The notes under the pieces were generated by a model. It was not told the origin of the DNA. It worked only from the letters and a program-made list of their open reading frames with translations, and did no database searches. A stretch of DNA of 17,500 nt from Penaeus vannamei (Eukaryota > Arthropoda > Malacostraca > Decapoda > Penaeidae). Both the position numbers and the translations under genes were made by a program. Below are positions 8,874-17,404 of this stretch, piece by piece (positions within the stretch are counted from its first letter, which is position 1; each line of letters starts with the position of its first letter). The stretch is from contig NC_091578.1 in assembly GCF_042767895.1 (NCBI RefSeq), positions 7,596,878 to 7,614,377 of the forward strand. Direction: 5' to 3'.

Positions 8874-9197
8874 TCAGTGATGAGTAAACATATGGCTTTT
8901 AATATGACTTTTCTGGGTGGAGCGATAATGGCACTTTGTACAAGCAAAAGGTTTCTCTCCAGTGTGGGTTAAAGTATGTCTCTTTACATGATCCTTGGAA
9001 TTTGACCGGTACGGACAGTATGGGCAGGCATATGCTTTTTCCCCAGTGTGGGTAGTGATGTGCTTGTGTAAATTTGTGGACACATCGGTCGTGTAAGTAC
9101 AGTAGGGGCAACTGTGGCTCCGCCTTTTAACAGGATTTTGTGTCTCTTCCATGATTCCTCCGAATGCTTTCCTCTGACAATCGTGGTCCATCGCCAC
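8874..9197 (-). CDS. Alternative 3'-terminal exon, three C2H2 zinc fingers
   Basis: This exon encodes 107 residues from a CCCTACAG acceptor to TGA, GTG first, phase 0. The leader VAMDHDCQRKAFGG fits the shared pattern V-x-M-D-x-D. Fingers lie at about 30-50 (CPYCTYTTDVSTN), 58-78 (CPYCPYRSNSKDH) and 86-106 (CTKCHYRSTQKSH), with complete C2H2 ligands. Contact positions -1, 2, 3, 6 read V-T-N-K, S-D-H-R and Q-S-H-S. The first linker is TGEKA, with Pro replaced by Ala; the second is TGEKP. The reading ends FTHH right after the last finger, the standard exit of this array. Its second finger is nearly the same as that of the 14770-15132 exon (both x-D-H-R), and its last finger resembles those of the 6676-7032 and 4984-5397 exons, which supports whole-exon duplication. 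It is probably one selectable DNA-binding tail of a nuclear transcription factor. Confidence 0.88.
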   Translation of the reverse strand: MAMDHDCQRKAFGGIMEETQNPVKRRSHSCPYCTYTTDVSTNLHKHITTHTGEKAYACPYCPYRSNSKDHVKRHTLTHTGEKPFACTKCHYRSTQKSHIKSHMFTHH

Positions 9198-9222
9198 CTG
9201 TAGGGTATGTCGATCTTACTAA
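9198..9222 (-). promoter_or_regulatory. 3' splice acceptor with shared GTAAGA block
   Basis: On the minus strand the intron ends AGTAAGATCGACATACCCTA followed by CAG. The GTAAG element covers positions -22 to -18 relative to the exon. Confidence 0.8.
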
Positions 9223-9487
9223 AGATAAACAGAAACTACTCATAAAGTGAATATAAATAGAAACATGGAAACAACATTTCCCCCCTTTCTTGGCTCTACT
9301 GCATTTTGCATGACTTATCTATGGTAATAATCATATAAAAAAGATAATATAGACAAAAGCAGCAGCTATAATAACTAATGATAATGAACATAATACAGAT
9401 AGAAATGATCATCATGAGAATATAAACATTTAAAAAAGTATTTAATCTTCAACTACAATATTTTAATCTTTTATCTCACTTATATGC

Positions 9488-9490
<3 letters not shown>

Positions 9491-9537
<47 letters not shown>
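9491..9537 (+). repeat. Poly(A) run of 47
   Basis: Uninterrupted A from 9491 to 9537. I found no retroposon body upstream, no RNA polymerase III boxes and no target-site duplication by eye. The true length is unreliable because homopolymers are error-prone. Confidence 0.9.
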
Positions 9538-9541
<4 letters not shown>

Positions 9542-9677
9542 CATGATTATATACTATGGCTTGTGTAATTACTAAATATAATACTTTATCAAAATAATAT
9601 ATAGCACTTTCCCTCCAGTGGTATAGTGCTGCTGAAAAATAATTTATGTATATACAGACATTACACAAATATCCACA

Positions 9678-9762
9678 TAGATACACACATCACCACCCCC
9701 TGCACTCTATCATTCACTCACTATCTTACATATACTCTCATGCACACTCACTCTCACATACA
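9678..9762 (+). repeat. CA/CTCA-rich low-complexity segment
   Basis: The plus strand is made mostly of ACAC, ATCACC, TCACTC and ACTCTC units, a decayed simple repeat with few G. Confidence 0.65.
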
Positions 9763-10948
9763 ATTGAACTGCATTTACCTCAGCACCGAAGACTAAAACC
9801 AAAGATTTTTGATATCCCTTAGTTGCATCAGTTTATGATGGTCTCTATTACACGAATAAATGTGCAATCCAAGTGAAAGTACATCCTATTTTAGGTTGGA
9901 AAGAAACAACAGACCATAAAATCACAATAATCTATTATTTTCCCAAGTCAACAATTATTTATCAGGTTTTGGGGTCATATTTCACATCTTTAATCATTCT
10001 TATCCTTACAACCATTAAAACATTTGAGGTAGCATATCTAGAAACATTTTGTATCTGTGAATATACATAAATTTTCTTACTGAAGGCAGGTAAAATTGGA
10101 CTGTGACGATCAATCTCTCATCTAGTAACATTATATTCAACTATGATGACAGATTTTTTTTGTCAGTAATGGATGGACATTATATAGTTAAATGGACATC
10201 ATGTTTAACATTAACTGAACAACGATAAAGGTAAAGAGGATTCTTGGCTAGGATACCAATGTTTTCTTTTTATAAACTATGAAAATATAGACATCTCTTA
10301 AAACACAATTTTGGGTTATGGCACATAAAGAGAATTACAAAATATATGCTTCTCATAACTGCACAAAATATACCCAAGTATTCCATATTCTATCACGTAA
10401 ATATTGGAAAAGATTATATAAAATAACCTCTATTCCATGAGGCAAAACAAAGGGGAAATTTCCTTTCTTTTCAATATGACCCAAGTACTTGTCTGTAACT
10501 AATACTAAATTATGCAGCCATCTTCCTGAAATCTACTTGTTAACCTTTTGAGGAAACTTCAAAAGTTTACCAACTTGAAAGGACAGACTTTTACTCTTAT
10601 GTTTCTATTTAGTCTGATGTCAACAGCAAAGTTACAAAAGCACACGTATTTAATTGTGAATTTAACAATGATTTACACTGTCATGGATTTTGTGTGGTAT
10701 CAATTTCTCTGGAAAATGGATTTTATATATGAACATGTTGATAAGGATGACAGGAAGGTATGCAATAGATACTCAATAACTGCCTTATGAATAACGACAG
10801 CAGTATAGAATGTAATGGAATTTCTGCTTTCTCCCTGTATTCATGATAATTTACTTCTAAAAAAGATCTCCCATCTAATTCTCTTATATGTTAACAAATA
10901 GTTAATTACTTGAGAACCATATTCAATACTTTTAAATATTCATTCCAA

Positions 10949-10964
10949 TTTTTTTTTTTTTTTT
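10949..10964 (+). repeat. Poly(T) run of 16
   Basis: Uninterrupted T from 10949 to 10964, a simple homopolymer. Confidence 0.9.
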
Positions 10965-11524
10965 ACATTAACTGGTAGTATACAATAAAAAAAACCTAAG
11001 AGATGAAATACAAAATATATATATATACACATTCTACTAAAACAAACAAGACTCTATAAAACAGAGTAGGAACTGTTTAAAATGCATATAACTACAGACA
11101 TTTAGAATGTATCTGTGTACCATATGAAGATGTGCTTATTAGTAATTAGAAGCCAAAAAAAAAAAATATACAAAAAACAAAAAAAGAAAACAAACAAAAT
11201 TGAATTACATCATAAAAAATAAGTTTAAAATTTCTTCCTTCACAACAAAACTATAAGAGAACATCTTGCTCTTTGAATTTCTTGAATAATCAGAATAAAA
11301 CATATGAATAACTTCTTTGGGAATCATTTAATGTATTTCAAATTACAACTAACAAACACGAAAATAAAATACACCTACTAAAATCAAATCAGACTGCCAC
11401 TGTGCACTTTAACAGAAAGTAGCTATACTATACTGTCTAACTAATATGAACAAAAGAAAAGAAAATAAAAAAAGATAAAAAGAAGAGAAAAAGAAAACCA
11501 GCTTAGTCTAACAATATTTTTACA

Positions 11525-11562
<38 letters not shown>
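11525..11562 (+). repeat. (AAT)12 microsatellite
   Basis: Twelve perfect AAT units plus two bases, lying within about 80 bases of the end of the decayed exon. Confidence 0.93.
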
Positions 11563-11564
<2 letters not shown>

Positions 11565-11639
11565 GACAATACTATTTCCTGATATCAGCAAACATTTTGT
11601 ACACTTGTAAGGAATTTCTTAACAAAAAACATGCTATCA

Positions 11640-11849
11640 CTATATCATCTGAATCAAATCTGTAAGTGCAGACAGAGCAGCATAAGGTTTATCGCCTGTG
11701 TGTGTGCTAATGTGACGTCTAAAATTTGTTATACAGTGGGTCGTGAAGGGGCAATGAGAACACTTGTGGAGCTTCCTGTTGACGGGGGCCTTCATTAGTC
11801 CCGCAACGCCTCCACTGCCAATCCTGTGACCATCTCGGTTCAGCGCCAC
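11640..11849 (-). pseudogene. Decayed or truncated zinc-finger exon: one intact finger, second finger frameshifted
   Basis: The exon keeps the array's acceptor (CCCAACAG), the GTG first codon and a typical leader VALNRDGHRIGSGG. One intact finger follows at about residues 31-51 (CSHCPFTTHCITN...HISTH; contact positions C-T-N-R). A linker TGDKPYA comes next, then the frame reads ALSALTDLIQMI and stops at TAG. Near 11678 a shift of one base restores a finger-like stretch (CSVCTYRFDSDD) that aligns with CPYCPYRSNSKDH of sister exons, so a single-base deletion best explains the break. The restored frame then loses the zinc-binding histidines, so the damage is more than one event. A transcript using it would encode a 69-residue one-finger tail. 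It could be a dead exon, a functional short tail, or, for the deletion only, an assembly error. Confidence 0.72.
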
Positions 11850-11875
11850 CTGTTGGGTACGCCTGTCTTACTCAA
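11850..11875 (-). promoter_or_regulatory. 3' splice acceptor with shared GTAAGA block, in front of the decayed exon
   Basis: On the minus strand the intron ends AGTAAGACAGGCGTACCCAA followed by CAG. The site is still in consensus form although the exon behind it is broken, so the exon may have died recently or may still be spliced. Confidence 0.78.
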
Positions 11876-12119
11876 AGAGGTTTATAAAAGGCAGTGTGTG
11901 CTTATGATGAATAATCACAGTTTCTTAAAAAGAGAGCTTATAGTGTCGAGCTTAGGTTCTTTCTCAATGTAAATTGTAAGTTCAAGTAAAATTTTAAGGT
12001 TCTAAAAGAAGGATATCTATCACATCAAAATAAAATCATATCACCTACAAATGTTTGAACTTCATTACATTTGAATCATTGTGATAAAAAGGGTGTTTTA
12101 GTGGAATATTCTATAACTT

Positions 12120-12760
12120 AAAGGTGATAACAATTATAACAATAAACAAATAATATTGCAACTATCAATACTAATAACAATGATAATCACAATAACTAAT
12201 TGCTACTGACAGATCAATAATTGTAAAAATCATAACAATTACTAATATTATTACTATCATTATCGTTAATAACAACAATAACAACAATAACAATAATAAT
12301 AATAATAATAATAATAATAATTATCATCATCATCATCATCATAATGACTGCTAATAAAAATGTCGCCAAAGACGATGATGGTAATGACAATAGTAATAAT
12401 AACTCATCACAAAAAGAACAATAAAAAAAATAACTGTAAAAACAATAATCATAAAAATTATAATCATAATCATAACAATAACAATACTACTACTAATAAC
12501 AACCATAATAAATAAAAATAATACCAATGATAATACTTGCAATAACAAAATAATAACATTGAAAATTAAAAAGAGAAGATAGAAAACAAAAAGAAAAAAG
12601 AAAAAAATGATGATGTTGATGACGATAACAATAATAACATCATAAGAACAATAATAAAATAATAACTATAACAAAAACACTCATGATAACAACAATAACA
12701 ATAACAATGCTACAAAAAACAATTATAAAAAATAAAAATAATGCTGGCAATAAAAAAATA
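12120..12760 (+). repeat. Long degenerate AAT/AAC/ATC triplet field
   Basis: About 640 bases are built from interleaved AATAAT, AACAATAAC, ATCATC and AATAATG units. Perfect cores are (AAT)10 at 12292-12321 and (ATC)6 at 12323-12340; the rest is imperfect. The plus strand has very little G and T compared with A. Confidence 0.85.
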
Positions 12761-13359
12761 ATGATACTGAAAATGGGTATAAAGAGATGAAAGATAGAAA
12801 AGAAAAGAAAGAGAAAATATGTGAAGAAAAAAATAAACAAATATTGCATTTCAGTACATTAGCTGCAAACTCTACTTTTTACAAGGAAAAGAATATTGAT
12901 CTTTAAAATGCCAAAAGCTAAACAAAAAAATCTATTAAAAAAAATAAAAAGATTTTTCTTACTACAGACCAATGTGAACTGCACATAGCCATGAAGACAA
13001 CTTTGACAACTTGGGTTTTAACTTCAAATGAAGAAACTCATCATATTGAAATTCTGCCTCAAAGAAAAGCAGACAAAAGAAAACAAAACAAAAAGGAAGA
13101 CAATTTCTCTCCTCTCTATTTCATATTCTTCTCTATTTCATTTCTTCATGGCATTCAAACTATTCTGATTTTACTTTCCTCAAAATTCTTAGGACATGAA
13201 GCAACCCCAGCTAATTTATTTGATCAACAGAAACCACATTAACATTCTATTTTTCACCTTCTTTTCACCATGTTCATAATATGCAATCTGATCATGCCTG
13301 GTGCAGCAGTAAATCCATTTCCATTCCTTCTGAACACTATCCTGTACTAAATAGGCAGG

Positions 13360-13530
13360 GGTGAGGGGGGGGTCACAGATTTGGTCATAACTCCTTTATT
13401 TTTATGTATTTAGCAGAAATATTGTGTCACGGAATTGCTAAAGCCTGCTAGAATTACAGATTTTCAAGCATTTTCTGAAGTATTCGTCGAAAATTCATCG
13501 CGACGGCCCCCTTAAACAGAAATCTGTACT
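13360..13530. other. Compositionally distinct patch with CpG cluster, possible dispersed-repeat fragment
   Basis: The segment starts with eight G (13365-13372) and TCACAGATTTGG. It ends with ATTCGTCG, TCGCGACGG and five C (13507-13511). Several CpG dinucleotides cluster at 13486-13505 in DNA that otherwise has few. ACAGATTT (13375-13382) and AAATCTGT (13520-13527) are inverted. No coding frame was recognised. Confidence 0.4.
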
Positions 13531-14427
13531 ATATCTATTTGTTCTTTTCTACAACTAACACAGTTAAATGTATGACTAAATCATATTATCATTCTCTTCT
13601 CTAAGACAAGGTAAATTGTGCAATGGCAAAATTATCTAACTTTTATGTAGCATTGTCAGTACTTATTTGATTCTTATATCATTTCCTTTTTATCTTTTAT
13701 CAACTCCTGCATGCCAGTCTAGGGATATATAATTCCTAAATCATCATTTGTAGTGTTTATGATGCATCGAGTTACTCATATACTGTATTTAGTTATAATT
13801 TCCATTTCATCTATTATCTTATGTGTTGGGTTCAGTATCAGCAGAATGATAATACACATGTAAAAAAAATTACTTTTATTGCTCTAACAATAAAGTTTAC
13901 AATTTCAACATTTAAAGAAAAACAAATCTATTTCACATTATAGTTATTACTCATTCAACTGAAAACAAGTAAAGAAAAAAGTATAAATCATTACAATAAA
14001 ACTTAACAAATTGATAAGAACTCTAATCTTAAATAAATACTAATTTAAATGTCAAATGCTTGGTATGCTTTTACATAAGGGAAGGGCAATGTATTTTGGT
14101 TTAAGCATCTAAACTAGTAACAAGTGAAGAGTTTACTTTCTGACCTGTTGTGTTACATGATATAAATTACTCATTATTCTTTGAGAAATCAATGCAAAAA
14201 CAAATAGGGAATAACATTTGGGCAACTATTATGACTATTTACATTATTGTTCTACACTACATTGTTGTTCATAGCTGATATCTTTCTATAAAAATATGAA
14301 CATTTTCATGACATTAATTCATTACAGTATAGAAGCAAAGTGAGTGAGTTACAATTTACCACACAGTCCACTAAAATTCTCAATATACCTAGAATTTTCT
14401 TGTTACTGATAACACATAATACTCGTT

Positions 14428-14433
14428 TTTATT
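14428..14433 (-). terminator. Candidate poly(A) signal downstream of the 14770-15132 exon
   Basis: TTTATT on the plus strand gives AATAAA on the transcript strand about 340 bases past the stop. Position is plausible; chance occurrence cannot be excluded. Confidence 0.33.
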
Positions 14434-14518
14434 CAGAGACAAGAGAAGGATTAATAAATCATTAAACATGATTAATCATAATACATTTCAGTATCTTAAT
14501 GCAAAGTTGTACATGTAC

Positions 14519-14537
14519 ATGTATGTATGTATGTATG
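14519..14537 (+). repeat. (ATGT)n tetranucleotide repeat
   Basis: Four to five ATGT units, preceded by a self-complementary ACATGTACATGT-like stretch at 14511-14522. Confidence 0.8.
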
Positions 14538-14769
14538 CATCTCCTGAAGTAGCACTTAAATTTGAAAAATACTAAGTGTCCAAAAAAAGAATCCCAAATC
14601 TTTCTAAGGTGCTTTGTAGTATTCCAACTTGATATCACAATCAGACTAGTTTTTAGAACAGTAAAAAAAGTTTCCTCCTATTGCACTAATAGTTAAGAAG
14701 ATATGAAAATAACCATAAGCAAGTAGACCACACCAACATTTCCATCATCATTCTTCCAAGCCAGCTAAC

Positions 14770-15132
14770 TCACACCACATCTGGCAGTGGTCTGTCCATG
14801 CTACTATGTGCATGTTGAGTAAGCATGTGGTTATTCAGATCAACTCTCCTTGCACATGAGAGAGGGCAAAAGGAACATCTGAAGGGCTTGACTCCCGTAT
14901 GCCTTTGCATGTGACGATAGAGGTGATCTCTTGCATTAGAACGATATGGACAGTAATGACAGGCATAGGGCTTTTCCCCAGTATGGGTTGACATGTGTTT
15001 CCGGTAATTTGTTATGAAATGACTGGCATAGGGACAATAGATACATCGGTGCATCTTGCGAGTCTTGTGTCCTCTCTTAGAGGCTGCGGTTGGGCCTCTG
15101 GCTTCCCTCTGACCTTCGTGATTCATCTCCAC
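14770..15132 (-). CDS. Alternative 3'-terminal exon, three C2H2 zinc fingers (first of array in window)
   Basis: The exon runs 120 residues from acceptor AACTCTACAG to TGA. The open frame extends 18 bases upstream to an ATG inside the intron, but homology with sister exons places the real boundary at the GTG (VEMNHEGQREARG). The leader is Lys/Arg-rich (KRGHKTRK). Fingers lie at about 32-52 (CIYCPYASHFITN), 60-80 (CHYCPYRSNARDH) and 88-109 (CSFCPLSCARRVD). Contact positions -1, 2, 3, 6 read F-T-N-K, A-D-H-R and R-V-D-N. The last finger has four residues between its histidines (HMLTQH), unlike the usual three. The second linker is TGVKP. A 17-residue tail follows, ending in DVV. This is the first exon of the array met by the polymerase in this window. 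Role: DNA-binding tail of a probable nuclear factor whose common part is off the right edge. Confidence 0.87.
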   Translation of the reverse strand: MEMNHEGQREARGPTAASKRGHKTRKMHRCIYCPYASHFITNYRKHMSTHTGEKPYACHYCPYRSNARDHLYRHMQRHTGVKPFRCSFCPLSCARRVDLNNHMLTQHAHSSMDRPLPDVV

Positions 15133-15158
15133 CTGTAGAGTTATGGCCATCTTACTTT
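15133..15158 (-). promoter_or_regulatory. 3' splice acceptor with shared GTAAGA block
   Basis: On the minus strand the intron ends AGTAAGATGGCCATAACTCT followed by ACAG. One extra base separates the GTAAG element from the AG compared with the 9198 copy. Confidence 0.78.
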
Positions 15159-15370
15159 TACAGTATTACATGACTATTATATCAAACATATATCAAGTGT
15201 CTATTAGAATGACATAAATAATAAACACAGTATATAATGATAAAAAAATTACAACAATATCACTTTTTCTTTTTTTCTTCATATAGTAAGTTTTTGCACC
15301 AAGAACTAATTTTTATAAAGCATACCAAGATTAAAGAAAGTCTGTGTTCCTTAAATTCAAAATTAATATA

Positions 15371-15489
15371 AAGAGGGTGAAGGGAGGAGAGGAGTGAGAG
15401 AAAGGAAAAGAGAGGAAGTGATAGATAGAAAGGAAAAAAAGAGAGGGATATGTGTGAGAAAAATGTGAAGGAGACAAGAAAAAGAAAGG
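15371..15489 (+). repeat. G/A-rich purine tract
   Basis: About 120 bases of AGAGGG, GGAGAGGAG, AAAGGAAAAG and GAGAGGGA units on the plus strand, with a short TGTGTG interruption. C/U-rich in the transcript. Confidence 0.85.
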
Positions 15490-15702
15490 CTGAGAAAATC
15501 AGTAGAATGAGAGAGACTACCAAAGTGTAGTCCAATAATGCCAATTTTCCATCATTTATTTTCATTTACAAATCCTCAGATTCTAATATTCATTACCATT
15601 ATCATGCATAGACTGACTTTTCTTCATAAAAAGAAAAGAAAAAAAAAAGAAAAAAAAATGTACATAATAAACAAGGGAAATGAAAAACATAATCATCAGA
15701 TT

Positions 15703-15746
15703 TAGATATATATATATTTCATATATGTGTATATATATACATATAT
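15703..15746. repeat. AT-rich alternating, partly self-complementary stretch
   Basis: TATATATATA is followed by ATATATGTGTATA and TATATACATATAT, which are inverted copies with one mismatch. Confidence 0.75.
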
Positions 15747-16496
15747 TTTCTCGTCAAGATATTGTATAGTAAATGCAAGGATGCACCCTATTGTATGTAT
15801 TATTACCCACTTGTCTGAGTTGATAAGCAAAGATTTCTCTGGGTTGTATCTAAGATGTTATTCTACCTCTTATATAACTTCATAAATATAGAACAAGGCA
15901 GTGCATAATATCTTGGGCTAGAAAATTCAATATGCTTTAATTCCACATAAGGGAGACATGATCACTTAAAACTTTGATTTGCAACATCTCAAAAGTTATT
16001 TTTCTTGTGAAAGAAATAAGCTTCAGAAACAATTTCCATTTGATCTAACTGAAGAGTGGTGAAAATGTAGAAGTTGTTTTTGTGATTAATTTATTGTTTG
16101 GAATTCTGAATATGTGGAGCAGAGGTGCCTAAGGGAGGGAATAAGTGTGGAAAGGGGGGCTACATCTATTACTTCATATGATGGAATGGAATAATATCAT
16201 AAGACTACATAACAAATGGATAATATAAACAAAAAAACAGAGTATGACTATCAATTCAAATCCATCTAATCTGTTGATGATCTAAATCTCTTGTATGAAA
16301 TATGAATATTAATGTTGCTAAAAAGGCCTACATGCATTCATGATATAAAGATGTTGCTCACTTCAAATTGAGGAAGATGGACAACCAAATGAAATATTTA
16401 TGTATAAAGTTTCAATCATTAATTTGTAAAACCATCTTTGGTGATTTTCTTTTTATGCACTGTATAATGAAGTGGATGTAGTTATGATAGTAGCAG

Positions 16497-16628
16497 TAAG
16501 GGGCAGTGGGAAGGGGAGAAGCAATGGAAGGAAGAAAGGGAAAGGGAAGAGGAGAGAAGGAGGAAGGGGAATGGGTGGGAAGGAGGAAAGAAGGGTACAA
16601 GAAGGGCAGGAGAGAGGAAGAGAATGAA
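16497..16628 (+). repeat. G-rich purine tract
   Basis: About 130 bases of GGGAAGGGG, AAGGGAAAGGG, GGAGGAAGGGG and GGGTGGGAAGG blocks, almost free of pyrimidines. It is the longest and most G-rich of the three purine tracts and gives a long C/U-rich tract in a minus-strand transcript. Confidence 0.88.
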
Positions 16629-17404
16629 TATACTGGTGTCCACTTTTAAACCTTCAACACTAACCTATATATGTTCTGAGTACACATTTGAAATCTTGCA
16701 ACTCTGTAAACTTTCAATTTCTATCAAATTTCACGGAATCTTATTAGAAAAGAATACAAAAATATGAGTCCAAATTCAAAGCATTTAAATATTACAGATC
16801 ACACACATTATGATTCTGAATACAACTATTATTCAAGAGATTTGGAAGTTTTTATAATCCAGATTTTTGTATTTCTTGGCCATACTATCTCAAACAAGCA
16901 TGGGTCTTTGCCTGTCCTACTAGGTGCAGTCTTGAAATAATCAAGACTCCTTAAATTTATCTAAAACAGTAAGAAAAGAAAATAAACAGAAAAAGGTAAA
17001 TCCTACAAGAAAAGTGAGAATGGTTAGAACATACCTGCACATTATAACTAAACTATATTTATTCAAGAGTCAAACTTCATATTGTTGATTTTCCAGTCTT
17101 CTCACGCCTAGTTTACACTGAACTATAGTTCATGATGACTTCTACCTTTATAGTCTTCATATAATATTAATCAACCCGGTACACTGGGGATAAGGGAGCT
17201 CATTTGATGAATATGAAACGTTTTATATACAATATACAGAAGTTTGATACATGTAGAATAATGTACAAAATTTGTGACAGATGCAATTAAATTTCTTTAT
17301 GAGAATCCTCTCACACCTCACTAATACTCATTTAAATCATGTTGAAAAAACTAAGAGAAAGTACATTTTCACTAGTGAAAAACATAATGTTGGGATCCCT
17401 CAAA

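Larger units (their letters stand above)
9198..11639. other. Inter-exon stretch (2.4 kb), no gene seen
   Basis: AT-rich sequence between the decayed exon and the 8874-9197 exon. It holds a 47-base poly(A), a CA/CTCA-rich segment at about 9678-9762, a 16-base poly(T), A-rich stretches at about 11153-11200 and 11450-11495, and an (AAT)12 array. Plus-strand frames at 9873-10070 and 10548-10790 have no recognisable domain or splice context. Confidence 0.6.
11850..14769. other. Inter-exon stretch (2.9 kb) dominated by a triplet-repeat field
   Basis: This lies between the 14770-15132 exon and the decayed exon. It contains the repetitive field at 12120-12760, a CpG-bearing patch at 13360-13530, an ATGT repeat at 14519-14537 and a candidate AATAAA at 14428-14433. 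The hydrophobic minus-strand frames at 12351-12548 and 12640-12849 are artefacts of the repeats. Confidence 0.6.

Noticed and set aside
8899..9111. Minus-strand frame inside the 8874-9197 exon
   Set aside because: It shows the typical PHWRET-type shadow of HTGEKP linkers read out of frame.
9600..9640. Linker-like minus-strand string HYTTGGKV resembling HTGEKP
   Set aside because: Only a few residues match, with no Cys or His ligands at the right spacing and no acceptor block nearby. Chance is likely.
12351..12849. Two hydrophobic minus-strand frames that look like membrane proteins
   Set aside because: They arise from the AAT/AAC/ATC repeat field, whose complement encodes Ile, Val, Phe and Leu. 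No start context or family pattern.
15133..15150. In-frame ATG upstream of the 14770-15132 exon as a start codon
   Set aside because: It lies in the intronic acceptor block. Sister exons show that coding begins after the CAG at 15132, so the ATG is fortuitous.
15260..15565. Hydrophobic Ser/Phe/Leu-rich minus-strand frame
   Set aside because: It is a translation of the complement of a purine tract; the same applies to the Pro/Ser-rich frame at 16412-16600.
17029..17040. Strong donor-like GTGCAG|GTATGT on the minus strand
   Set aside because: All three frames upstream of it meet a stop within about 20 codons and no acceptor or conserved sequence defines an exon. It could end a non-coding or very short exon, but the sequence alone does not support one.
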